From a virus: a stretch of 45,517 nucleotides of DNA. Position numbers and translations under genes: made by a program. Below are positions 20,929 to 29,980 of this stretch, piece by piece. The DNA lies in the IMG/VR virus record IMGVR_UViG_3300017971_000402, positions 1 through 45,517 of that record, one strand, 5' to 3'. Under the pieces are notes generated by a model. That model was not told where the DNA came from. It made no database searches and saw nothing but the letters and a program-made list of their open reading frames with translations. The number at the start of each line of letters is the position of its first letter. Within the stretch, counting starts at the first letter, position 1.

Positions 20929-23900
20929 TAATCACCAGCATTAATCCGGTAGGTAATTGTGATTATCAACATGGGAATATCATCGTCCCACCCGCTTATG
21001 TCTGCCACAATGTAATCATCAGCGGCGGGGCTGTTGTCAATCGTTCCATCATCTTCAGCATTATCAACGCCGGTCATGTCAATATTTTCCATTGTGTCAG
21101 GAGATCCGTCATCTTCACCGGTCCACCTTTCAAAGTTAATCGAATCGTTAGTAACATCGGTTCCGTCAGTTCCAACATGGATGCTTACCATTGTAACACC
21201 ATGCGGATAAGCCTCTGCAACAAACTGCTTTAATAGAACCTCATCCTCGATACCGGCAATCGTATCGGGTTCTATAATTGAAAACGATTCTGCTATGATT
21301 GAACCGACTATTCGCGAGGCGGTTCCGTCGTAAAATTCTATGAAATCATCGTTTGAATCAATTGCGATCTCACCGGTTTCATCGGTGGTTGGATTCGCAT
21401 CCGCAACAATTTCAACCGAAGTTGCCCCGCCCATATCGACAACACCCGTAAGCGTCGGGCTTGTAAGCGTGCCGTTAAAATAGGTCGCTGAAAGCGTCCC
21501 GCTGTTTGGGTTGTAGGTCAGGTCTCCATCAGATTCCAGGTTAGTATTGTCTGTCGTAAATACAACCTCGTGAGAATCGTCGGTGCTCTCATCGTCTGAA
21601 ACCGTGACCGTTGTTGCCAGTGAGGCCGTTCCGGTAAAGTTGCTCGCTATGATCGTTTGACCCGAAGCATCTATTCCTGCACTCGCCTGAATTTCCTGTG
21701 AGAACGTGGCTTCACCGTTGGCCGCTATCGCTATCGCGTCGGTATCAGAAGCAGAGCCAATATTTCCAGCGTCCCCTATTACAACGTTCGTAGTTGCTGT
21801 AACAGCCGCATCTGATGTAATGGTGCCGGCCGTAAAGTCATTTACCACATCCACATCGCCATCAGCAGCAATACTCATGGCATCGGTGTCTGAGGCGGAG
21901 CCGATTGTGCTTGTATCGGGAATTACAATACCACCAGAACCAAGGGTTAACACACCGGCAGAACTCAACGCCATTTTTTCAGAGGCAACTTCACTTGCCC
22001 CTGTTTTAAAGCTCAGTTTCGTGGCGTTTGAGGTTGCCGAAAAATCTCCCTCCGATACCGCCTCGATCCCCGCTGCCACCAAAATAGCGTCTGTTCCGGT
22101 TCCCTCATCAGGGGCCTGGAAGTAAATGCCGCCCAACACATCACTGGCAGCAATGTCAGTTTCACCAGTTTGAATTGTCAGAACAAACGGATTGTCGTCA
22201 GTAGTTGCCGCTGACTTCATAAAAAGCCCATCATCCGGGTCGTGTTTTATATAAACATCTTGGTTATCACCAAATGATAATTCAACATTATCAGCATCCA
22301 AATCAACAGCCGGTTCTGAACCGTCTATAATGACTGCCCAATCCGTTCCACCATCGTCCACATTAAAGATAATGTCTTGGTCATTTGCCTTGGCGTTTAG
22401 AATAACATCACCAGCAGTTGACGTAAGGTTGATAGCCGACCCCTGCGTGTCTGTAATTGCCCAACTTGAACTTGTCGGGGTAGCATTGCCGGTCAGCGTA
22501 AAGGATAATGCTTCGGAGGTGTCACCAGCAGCGTCGGAATCCGCATCGCCTTCTATCTGAAACGAAACATTATTATCATTCGGTGATGCCTGCCCGACTA
22601 TAACCACATCGTTCGCACCGTCAAACACCATATAGTCAACAGCGGTACCGCCTTCGTCCACCTGAATATTACCAACAACATCGTAAGCACCGGATGAAGC
22701 AAAAACAAAATCGATGTCCCCTGCTGCACCCGTGCTGTCCTCAAGGGTTAAAACCGGAGCCGTATGGGTTGAAGTAATTGCCCCGCCGTCCTGATCAATT
22801 GCCCCGTCAATATCCATTGCATCTGTTTTTAACGTAGCTATTTGAATGTCTAATTGACTTGTGCTTGATGGAGAAGAAATTGTGACCTCGGCATCAGTTG
22901 CAGTATTAAAGTCAAATTTTAAAGATTCATACCCAGACTCATCCGCTGCAGTCCAATCTGCTTGGTTGTCAAACGCCAACACACCCATTTGCAGGGTCGT
23001 ATCAGAACCCAACCAAACCAAAGAACCCTTATAGGCCGCATTCGCATTCGTCACACCATCATCGTGCATGTAATCAATACGCCAATCGGCAACCTCATCA
23101 TCCTCTGTAACTGTTGCCAGATTTGCATGGATCCGCATAGCTGCCTCGTCAGTCGTTGCACCACCCGCAGCATCAGAATCATTCCACGTCCACACCGGGG
23201 CAGCTGCCCCTGCAACCTCTAGGGCTCCCAGCGTTAGCGTACCGTCTATTTCGACATCATCTGTAATGTAGACATCCCCACCGTCGAGGGCATTTGTTGG
23301 TGTTCCCGTCCCAACCTTAACGCCGTCCTCGTCTGCTTCGTATAGGGTCGTACTGTTGGCAACCATCGTCAGAAAGTTTAGCTGCCCTGTACTAGACCCT
23401 TCGCCATCAGAAAATGATAGTGTCAAGAGTTCTGTCGCGCCGGCAACGGTTGCAACTGTGTCGCTAATAAAAATCCCATCCCACCCACTTGACGAAGATG
23501 TGTATGTTCCAGTGTAAGACGCAAACGAAATAGAACCACTCGCATCGGGATTTTGGATATCGTCATAAGCCGTATTCGTTACCGCAATGGCTCCATCGAG
23601 GTCATTCAAAACCCCCTGCACTGTTGTTGAATTTGAATTGGTAAACTCATCATATACCCCAATTATATAAGCACCCGAATCGGTAGCACCCGTTGACTCG
23701 TCCAGGGATGTAGACCCGGAATATACAGATGTTACTGTTACCGAATCGGCGACATCCCATGTAGAACCAGCCTGGGCTGTCACTGTAAGCGTGTCGGCCA
23801 CCTCGTTGTCAGCCCACGGGTTTGCAGTATTTACTAAATTTTCTGCAATTGTCCCATCTGCAATATCTGTTAGTGTAGATTCAAGGGGTTGTATGTTCAG

Positions 23901-25988
23901 CTCCGCCAATGTGTGCCATTCAAAATCACCCGTAGTTGATTCGAAAGTGAAAATATCTTCGTCTGTTGGTGAATTAACAACCTTTAAATGCTCCTCGTCA
24001 ATACTAGCCGCAGCATAGTCGGCACTATCTATTGTATCATCTTTAATATCTGCGCTAACCACAATGCTATTCGGGAGACCGCCTTCCGATATTCCCGTCA
24101 CTGTTCCATCCCCGGCGAGGGTCACTGTGCCATCCGTTACTGTTCCGCCAGTAACAGCACCCGTCCCCGTTAAACCCGCCACCCCTGTAACATTGTTTGA
24201 ATCATCAACAGATATCCCGGTGGCCTGGGTCAAGTTTCCGGTCCCATCCGTTTTTACAAGAATGTTATCCGTTCCCAGACCAGCGGGACCGAGCAGAAAG
24301 GTTCCGGTTTCATTCGGGATTGTCGCAGTTGTTGCAGAAGACGGGTCGGCCACGGCCAATGTTGTAACATTTGTACCATCATCCGTGCTGCCCTCAAACT
24401 CTATCGAACTTTCAAGATGAACTGCGCCATTGGCACCTATGCTAAATACCGTATTCGGCGTCCCGCTGGAACTGTCTACCGCTTTTAAGAAAAAACCATC
24501 TGCGTCAGCATCGTCAACCATTTTAAGACCTAAAACAGTCATCGTATTGGATAGGTCTGCATCTGTATTTGATAGTGTGAAAAAATATTCACTCACCGCA
24601 CTATCTAGTGTAGAAGTAAATAAAGTCGTATATCCGCCATGGGCTAATGACTCGTCGGCATCAGGCACCTGTAAATCATCCCAAGCCGTGTTTTGTGCTG
24701 TACCACTCGCCGTTGATATCTGACCAGTAGCGTCCATCTGCAAATACAACGTTGACCCAGGAGCCGCCGCGGGCCACTTAACCGCTAAATTATCTGTGGT
24801 TGTCCCGTGCGGCTGCATGGAGAGTGTGTGACCCTGGTCAGAATGCATCGTAATTATACCGTCAAGCACACTTGTTTCACCGACCTCTATGCCGGCATCA
24901 TCAATCTGCAAAATTTGGGCTTCGTCTATTTTAAATAAAACCTTACCAGAATCAGCACCAGCCTGTGATGTTTTTGTAGTAAACGTAACACTGTCAAGAA
25001 GCTGATCGCTCTCCCCGAGATCACCAGTGATATGTAGTGCCTCGGCGGTAGCCGCGCCAAATTCTATGAGTGGATCTCCGTTGTTTACGGCATCATAAAA
25101 TCTCCAACCACCGTCAGACACGAAATCCGTATAGGAATCAGCCCCCATGTCAATATAAACGCCGGTATCGTACCCCTCAAGCTTGTCAAGACTCTTTATG
25201 TCGTAATCCCCGGCGTCTGCATCAGCATTAAGCGCAAAATCCTCAACTGTCGCAGACCCGCTCGACCAACTTACCATCCCATGATCACCGTCAGCCATTT
25301 CCGCAGCAGCCACCACATCGGCATCAAGCGTCCATGAGCCCGAAGCAATACTGATGTCTCCAAGGTCTTCATTGGCAAAATCTGCCCCCGACACTTGGTT
25401 CGTTCCGGTCCCCCAATCAATGAGAGTATCGTCAATACCATTAGCGACAAGCGCCAAACCACCCGAACCCTCTGTCATGTGATCCGAGCTATACTTCACC
25501 TGAAGCGCATCTTGTTCCGAAATTAAAGTTGCCGAACCGTCGGAGGGGCCGAGATCAATTGAAATGTTAATTTCCGTGTCTGGGTCTTCAGCGATCACAA
25601 ATTCACCGGCTGCAAAATCAAGGCTGACAATATCAGCACCACCAACCTGAGAATCTCCTTCCTCAACAGTAGTCACGGAACCAGAACCCGCGCCACCCGT
25701 GCCATCCCCGACTGCAACCCAAGCACTGCCGTTACTCACACACACGTTATATGTAGATCCGCCACCACTTGTACAGTCAGCCGCCGTTGACCCATCAGTA
25801 ACGAGATACATCTCGCCCGCATTGCCAGACGCCGCGGTCGGGAGGCTACCAATCGTTGTGCTTTTTATGGCACCATAATAATCCAACTTGCCCGTATGAG
25901 GGTTGTACCTGAAAAAACCTTTTCCCCATGCCGTAGTAGCAAATAGGATCGCAAAGCAAATTATTAAAATCTTTTTAAACATATTCAT
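20928..25988 (-). CDS. large exported Asp-rich fiber protein (cassette protein 1)
   Basis: 1686 residues from ATG 25988, which has AGAGGG 6 bases upstream; the longer frame is a read-through. A Sec signal (MFKKILIICFAILFATTAWG) is followed by GFFRYNPHTGKLDYYGA, a common start of phage fibers, then repeated Asp/Gly/Thr-rich motifs such as IGSASDTDAMSIAADGDV and IGSASDTDAIAIAANGEA, SLGD-type turns and long beta-solenoid-like stretches. It ends in a small hydrophobic beta part (DDIPMLIITITYRI). It is probably a trimeric tail fiber. Export of a fiber is unusual. No collagen-like or chaperone domain is evident. Confidence 0.8.
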   Translation of the reverse strand: MNMFKKILIICFAILFATTAWGKGFFRYNPHTGKLDYYGAIKSTTIGSLPTAASGNAGEMYLVTDGSTAADCTSGGGSTYNVCVSNGSAWVAVGDGTGGAGSGSVTTVEEGDSQVGGADIVSLDFAAGEFVIAEDPDTEINISIDLGPSDGSATLISEQDALQVKYSSDHMTEGSGGLALVANGIDDTLIDWGTGTNQVSGADFANEDLGDISIASGSWTLDADVVAAAEMADGDHGMVSWSSGSATVEDFALNADADAGDYDIKSLDKLEGYDTGVYIDMGADSYTDFVSDGGWRFYDAVNNGDPLIEFGAATAEALHITGDLGESDQLLDSVTFTTKTSQAGADSGKVLFKIDEAQILQIDDAGIEVGETSVLDGIITMHSDQGHTLSMQPHGTTTDNLAVKWPAAAPGSTLYLQMDATGQISTASGTAQNTAWDDLQVPDADESLAHGGYTTLFTSTLDSAVSEYFFTLSNTDADLSNTMTVLGLKMVDDADADGFFLKAVDSSSGTPNTVFSIGANGAVHLESSIEFEGSTDDGTNVTTLAVADPSSATTATIPNETGTFLLGPAGLGTDNILVKTDGTGNLTQATGISVDDSNNVTGVAGLTGTGAVTGGTVTDGTVTLAGDGTVTGISEGGLPNSIVVSADIKDDTIDSADYAAASIDEEHLKVVNSPTDEDIFTFESTTGDFEWHTLAELNIQPLESTLTDIADGTIAENLVNTANPWADNEVADTLTVTAQAGSTWDVADSVTVTSVYSGSTSLDESTGATDSGAYIIGVYDEFTNSNSTTVQGVLNDLDGAIAVTNTAYDDIQNPDASGSISFASYTGTYTSSSSGWDGIFISDTVATVAGATELLTLSFSDGEGSSTGQLNFLTMVANSTTLYEADEDGVKVGTGTPTNALDGGDVYITDDVEIDGTLTLGALEVAGAAAPVWTWNDSDAAGGATTDEAAMRIHANLATVTEDDEVADWRIDYMHDDGVTNANAAYKGSLVWLGSDTTLQMGVLAFDNQADWTAADESGYESLKFDFNTATDAEVTISSPSSTSQLDIQIATLKTDAMDIDGAIDQDGGAITSTHTAPVLTLEDSTGAAGDIDFVFASSGAYDVVGNIQVDEGGTAVDYMVFDGANDVVIVGQASPNDNNVSFQIEGDADSDAAGDTSEALSFTLTGNATPTSSSWAITDTQGSAINLTSTAGDVILNAKANDQDIIFNVDDGGTDWAVIIDGSEPAVDLDADNVELSFGDNQDVYIKHDPDDGLFMKSAATTDDNPFVLTIQTGETDIAASDVLGGIYFQAPDEGTGTDAILVAAGIEAVSEGDFSATSNATKLSFKTGASEVASEKMALSSAGVLTLGSGGIVIPDTSTIGSASDTDAMSIAADGDVDVVNDFTAGTITSDAAVTATTNVVIGDAGNIGSASDTDAIAIAANGEATFSQEIQASAGIDASGQTIIASNFTGTASLATTVTVSDDESTDDSHEVVFTTDNTNLESDGDLTYNPNSGTLSATYFNGTLTSPTLTGVVDMGGATSVEIVADANPTTDETGEIAIDSNDDFIEFYDGTASRIVGSIIAESFSIIEPDTIAGIEDEVLLKQFVAEAYPHGVTMVSIHVGTDGTDVTNDSINFERWTGEDDGSPDTMENIDMTGVDNAEDDGTIDNSPAADDYIVADISGWDDDIPMLIITITYRINAGD

Positions 25989-26223
25989 AACTCGCCCTCT
26001 CAGTCCACCTCTTATCGAATGCTTTGCTCCCGCCAGCAAATAGTTTAGAAACCATCCTGTTGCTTGTGTCATAAACCAACTGGTGTATAACCCATTGGTC
26101 ATCGGACTCATCCGCACCCGGACGAGCATATCCGATATACTGCTCATACCCGTCAGAATTGTACGCAATTCGTTGGGTTAAAAGCAGCGTTTCTTCAAGC
26201 ATTACATTTGTGTAATGTGCCAT
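25975..26223 (-). CDS. 82-residue protein before the fiber cassette
   Basis: MAHYTNVMLEETLLLTQRIA begins a small alpha/beta protein (DGYEQYIGYARPGADESDD, QWVIHQLVYDTSNRMV) with a basic Trp/Arg end. No signal peptide or family recognised. Its start lies directly after a hairpin whose 3' arm is the ribosome site (see 26224-26266), and it overlaps the fiber gene by 14 bases. It could be a fiber adaptor that makes the join to the virion. Confidence 0.7.
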   Translation of the reverse strand: MAHYTNVMLEETLLLTQRIAYNSDGYEQYIGYARPGADESDDQWVIHQLVYDTSNRMVSKLFAGGSKAFDKRWTERASYEYV

Positions 26224-26266
26224 AATAAAAAAGCCTCCCTGAAACAGAGAGGCTTTCGCGTGTCTG
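26224..26266 (-). promoter_or_regulatory. hairpin with overlapping ribosome site, copy 2 (fiber cassette)
   Basis: On the minus strand CAGACACGC (26266-26258), three bases, then AGCCTCTCTG-TTT-CAGGGAGGCT (stem 26254-26232, one G-U), then T6-A-TT and the ATG at 26223. GGGAGG is both the 3' arm and the Shine-Dalgarno. Layout and words match 39979-40021 before the scaffold gene. It is either a terminator that doubles as ribosome site or a translation switch. Confidence 0.6.
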
Positions 26267-26294
26267 AATTACTATAAAAATTATTTATGTTTCG

Positions 26295-27860
26295 TTATTT
26301 TGAAAAACCAATCTCCTGGCGAAAATCAACGAGTTGCCCACCAATATGAAGGCCCGCCTTTAACCCACCCTTTGTTGCGTGCCTTGCAACCAACTGCACC
26401 GCCTTTTTGCCCGTTGGCGACAGTAAAGAATAAGCACTTATTGCCCCAAAACCCTCAACAATTGGTATGCCAACCGGACCAAACATCGCATAAGCCCCAG
26501 CACCAGCTGCAAACGGCGAAGCTCCAGAAGATATTGCACCAGCAACAGACCCCGCCGTTCCCATCATCCCCGGCCTAATCCCAACATTTTGAGTCGCTTT
26601 TTTAAAATATGGCACGATATCTGCGTAAAACTTTGCCTCCCCCTCAAGTTTGGGCCAATAGGGTTCTAAACCGGCAGCAGTTCTTTTTGTATCTATTTTT
26701 AAAACCGCATCTTTGTTCATGTAAATATTTTTTGAAAGTTTATAGGGGTCAATTGATTGCATCCCTAAATCAGCTTCTTTTATGGATTTGTCGAATATTT
26801 TCTTTATGTCAAGGAAATCCCTATATTCCATATATAGTTTGTCAGCAGCCCCCTTCGCCTCTCCCGCAACTTCGTCCATATCCATCAAATACGCTTTTTT
26901 AAGAGCCCTTCTATTTGTCTGCTGGGTCGGAGTAACCTTTAAAAAAGATCCCCCGCTTTTGGGTTTTTCCCTAAACACATGATCCAACAACCAAAAGAAA
27001 TCATCAGAATTAGGAGACTCGCCAGTGTCTATAATTCTTTTTAATTGTCTGCCATACAACCCACCCGGGGCATACCCAAACTCCTCGGCCAACAAGCGCA
27101 TTGTTACTTGCTTGTCTGTTAACTTCGGATATTGAGTAGTATATTTCTGCTTTAAAAACTTAAAATATTCTTCGGTATTTATCGTTAAAAATTTACCCTC
27201 TTTGCTTTTTTTCTTTAACGGCTCCTTGTAGGCATCGTAAATTTTGCCAATTTCTTCCTTGCCCTTCGCTAACTTTAAAGCGATATCGTCAAAATCAACG
27301 GTTTGTTTTTTAACCATATCGGGGGCGATATCATACAAAAAATTATTTGCACGCCCCACTGTCTTTTCAATTAATTTATTAGACAGCATTTTGTTTCCAA
27401 TTTGCCCAGACAGAGTAATTTTAGAAAACAACGGAAATAGCGGCTTTGCCAAGCCCTTGCCAACCACCCCCATGGCGGTTCCGCCCAACTCCCCGGCAGC
27501 GCCCAGCGCAGCCTGCTTACCCGCCTCCGCAGGGTCTAATTTTTCACCAGAAATAAACTGGCCCAAATATTCACCCACACCACCACCAGCAGCAGACCCC
27601 GCCATTCTGGAAGCAACATTTGCCATCTTTCTACCAATGGTCGCAACCGTTCCTATCCCGTGCGGGATTGCAAGTTCTGGCGCTACAACACTCCCGACAA
27701 TATCAAGAGCTATCGGCAAAATATCCCTCGCCACCTCAACACTTGGACGGGGTTGCCAATCGGGCCCAAGCGATTCTTTTTTAAATTCTTTCGTCGGTGT
27801 GTATTGTATCTCGTCAAACACATCGGCATTTTTTGCTATTTTATCAAAAATGTCGGCCAT
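26295..27860 (-). CDS. ejection-type internal virion protein, large
   Basis: 521 residues. The first 70 residues are polar; then Gly/Ala-rich, weakly hydrophobic helices (ARMAGSAAGGGVGEYLGQF, AALGAAGELGGTAMGVVG) and a C-terminal AGSVAGAISSGASPFAAGAGAYAMFGP. Such Ala/Gly segments are typical of proteins that are ejected and insert into the cell envelope to pass DNA (P22 gp16/gp20 class). No lytic transglycosylase motif is seen. ATG overlaps the previous stop by one base. Length is near the family's. Confidence 0.7.
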   Translation of the reverse strand: MADIFDKIAKNADVFDEIQYTPTKEFKKESLGPDWQPRPSVEVARDILPIALDIVGSVVAPELAIPHGIGTVATIGRKMANVASRMAGSAAGGGVGEYLGQFISGEKLDPAEAGKQAALGAAGELGGTAMGVVGKGLAKPLFPLFSKITLSGQIGNKMLSNKLIEKTVGRANNFLYDIAPDMVKKQTVDFDDIALKLAKGKEEIGKIYDAYKEPLKKKSKEGKFLTINTEEYFKFLKQKYTTQYPKLTDKQVTMRLLAEEFGYAPGGLYGRQLKRIIDTGESPNSDDFFWLLDHVFREKPKSGGSFLKVTPTQQTNRRALKKAYLMDMDEVAGEAKGAADKLYMEYRDFLDIKKIFDKSIKEADLGMQSIDPYKLSKNIYMNKDAVLKIDTKRTAAGLEPYWPKLEGEAKFYADIVPYFKKATQNVGIRPGMMGTAGSVAGAISSGASPFAAGAGAYAMFGPVGIPIVEGFGAISAYSLLSPTGKKAVQLVARHATKGGLKAGLHIGGQLVDFRQEIGFSK

Positions 27861-28987
27861 TAAAAAGAATACCCCTCATCCCGGGCAAGTTTTCTTGCCT
27901 TTTCCTTGTCCCCACCAGCCAATTCAAGAAACATCATCGCCTTGTCTTTTGTGAGCCTTGCCTCCCCGGGACTCAAAACATATTTATTTCCGTCTTCGCC
28001 GGTCATTATAATATCGGTATTTCTGTAATTTTTATTTGGATCCAACTTTTCAACTGTACCAGACAGGTATCGCTCCAACCTATCAAGTTTGAGCCGTATC
28101 AATTGTGGAGTATCAAACACACTTGGCCTAAACCTTATCGCTGCCCGCTTTACTTCCGGGTCGGGAACAGCTGCCCCGGACTCTATTCTAATCTTACCCT
28201 CAAGCGCATCATCAATTAAAGATCTCGCCTCACGGCCAGCCGTCCAGGGCATATTTGTTTGCATCTGCCCAATTATCTCATAGGTTTGTCTTGTTACACG
28301 ACCCTCGGGCATTAATATCGATTTTGCCCTTTTTAATGCGTCAAGACCGCTTTCAAGCATCCCCATCTTGCCAGCGGTCTCTGCCGGCATTGCCTTTTTA
28401 CCAGATATCGAAACAGGGGGGCCAACAGGTTGCTTTGTTTGCTCATTAAATGTCTGCCGAAACCTTTCCCCACCCTTCTCAAATTCCCCGAAAACAACCT
28501 TATTCTTTGCAAGGTTTAGATTTTCTCTTGAAATATCAAGTCTTTCTTCACCCTGATCTAATCGCCCCTGCCCCTGCTGCGCCATAACATCATGATAACG
28601 GCGTGTTTCAGAACGCGATTGTGCACCACCCAACCCCATAATGTCAGCAAGAATCGGATTTATATTGGCAAGAGATTGTTTTGCAAGGTCCCCCGAAAAA
28701 CTACTGCCCAACTTTGTTTCTGTGGGTTGCCCAAGTGACTCTTTAACACCCTGACTTTCTAAAGAAGATTTCTGCTCTTGCTCACCCAAAAAGGCTTGTA
28801 TTAACTGTTGTCGGAAATCCGCTTCTTTTTGCTTTGTTTTCTCCGCGGCAATTTGGGCCTGCATTAATTGTTTTTTTAAATCCGCTTCTTGCTTTTCGCG
28901 CTCATCTTCCCTTTTGCGTGATTGACCCCTTGCAAAACCCTGGACAAGACCACTGAATAAATTTAAACCACCGGCACCTGTGTTCAT
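27860..28987 (-). CDS. ejection-type internal virion protein, coiled coil
   Basis: 375 residues. The N-terminus is NLFSGLVQGFARGQSRK and then a long highly charged coiled coil (about residues 22-70; KQEADLKKQLMQAQIAAEKTK), a typical feature of the second ejection protein. The middle is Gln/Glu-rich. The C-terminus is helical. Located between two other ejection-type genes; overlap ATGA with the upstream gene. Role inferred from order and composition. Confidence 0.65.
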   Translation of the reverse strand: MNTGAGGLNLFSGLVQGFARGQSRKREDEREKQEADLKKQLMQAQIAAEKTKQKEADFRQQLIQAFLGEQEQKSSLESQGVKESLGQPTETKLGSSFSGDLAKQSLANINPILADIMGLGGAQSRSETRRYHDVMAQQGQGRLDQGEERLDISRENLNLAKNKVVFGEFEKGGERFRQTFNEQTKQPVGPPVSISGKKAMPAETAGKMGMLESGLDALKRAKSILMPEGRVTRQTYEIIGQMQTNMPWTAGREARSLIDDALEGKIRIESGAAVPDPEVKRAAIRFRPSVFDTPQLIRLKLDRLERYLSGTVEKLDPNKNYRNTDIIMTGEDGNKYVLSPGEARLTKDKAMMFLELAGGDKEKARKLARDEGYSF

Positions 28988-29472
28988 TTTTTACCACCTA
29001 ATATTTCACCGACACCCGATCCTATCCCACCAAGGGCCCCGAATATTCCGCCTGTTAATGCAGCCTGCTCCGCCGCTTGACTTGAAGCCACACCAGCCAA
29101 ACCACTAAGGGTTGTTTGAGGCGCCCCCATTGCAGCACCGTAAATCTTATTGTATTCATCCATAGAAATATCCGCACCCAGTTGCCCTATCTGATTTGCA
29201 CGACCCATTTCTATGTTTGCAAGAACATCCTGCAACGCCCCGCCCGTTGGCATGTTCGCTATTGCGTTTTGTCTTGCGTTCTGGTACTGACTTTCAAGAA
29301 CCTGCTTGGTCGGATCCCACACAGGACTTGACGCGGGATCGAACCCACCCCGCAGAAACTCTGTCCCACGATCTAAAATAGACTCTCTCGCCGGATTTGT
29401 TTGGCTCCACAACCTTTTTGCAATCTTGCCCGCATCCTTTGCGGCGTCGTTGTCACTGCCCTTATCGCCCAT
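28984..29472 (-). CDS. ejection-type small virion protein
   Basis: 162 residues. Polar N-terminus (GSDNDAAKDAGKIAKRLW), a middle with NPARESILDRGTEFLRGG, and a Gly/Ala-rich end (ALTGGIFGALGGIGSGVGEILGG) that recalls P22 gp7-type ejection proteins. First of three such genes in a row, as in P22-like phages. Overlaps the GNAT-fold gene by 11 bases. Confidence 0.65.
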   Translation of the reverse strand: MGDKGSDNDAAKDAGKIAKRLWSQTNPARESILDRGTEFLRGGFDPASSPVWDPTKQVLESQYQNARQNAIANMPTGGALQDVLANIEMGRANQIGQLGADISMDEYNKIYGAAMGAPQTTLSGLAGVASSQAAEQAALTGGIFGALGGIGSGVGEILGGKK

Positions 29473-29980
29473 TGTAACCCTCTCTTGTCACATAACTAAA
29501 AACCATCCCCGTATCACCCAACCCGCATTTAATATGGGGGATAGTCCCCATTACTGTAAGCCCCACCTTTTTTAAAAACCCAACTGCTTTTTTATTGTTA
29601 GCGGGAGTGAAACCCAAAATAACATCTAAAATAGACTCATCACCCCGCTTAAAACTAAACCAATATTCCAGACATTTTCTACCGAGAACCACTGAATTTT
29701 TGCCCCACGTTTTAGGAAAACAACAAAAATGCCCGAATGCATAATTAGACCCAAAACCGTTCAACCATGCGATCATACTTATTCCGTTTTCTTCCCATAT
29801 AGTATGAACAACATTGCTTTCCTTTTTCACAAACCCCAAAAACTTGTCTTCGTTCATGTTCCCAGTATAAAATACAGTCTTATCCAAACCGTAATGCACC
29901 ATAATGCGCCAAATTTTTCTCATCACATCATCCGGCATGGAATAGCCCCCACCACTTTTCACATACGGTATTATATTCAT
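29462..29980 (-). CDS. GNAT-fold protein (gp13-like acetyltransferase homolog)
   Basis: 172 residues: MRKIWRIMVHYGLDKTVFY, HTIWEENGISMIAWLNG, FGHFCCFPKTWGKNSVVLGRKC, DVILGFTPANNKKAVGFLKKVGL. The last is the GNAT 'N-x-x-A-x-x-F-x-x-K-x-G' acetyl-CoA site. T7-like phages have a GNAT-like protein (gp13) at the same place, next to the ejection proteins, where it may be structural. Catalysis is not shown. Confidence 0.7.
   Translation of the reverse strand: MNIIPYVKSGGGYSMPDDVMRKIWRIMVHYGLDKTVFYTGNMNEDKFLGFVKKESNVVHTIWEENGISMIAWLNGFGSNYAFGHFCCFPKTWGKNSVVLGRKCLEYWFSFKRGDESILDVILGFTPANNKKAVGFLKKVGLTVMGTIPHIKCGLGDTGMVFSYVTREGYNGR

Noticed and set aside
22440-22460. GCGTGTCTGTAA inside the fiber gene equals part of the hairpin box
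   Set aside because: It is inside a coding region with no hairpin next to it; taken as chance.
21706-24723. Several plus-strand frames opposite the long fiber gene
   Set aside because: Antisense shadows of a repetitive, Asp-rich gene; no ribosome sites.
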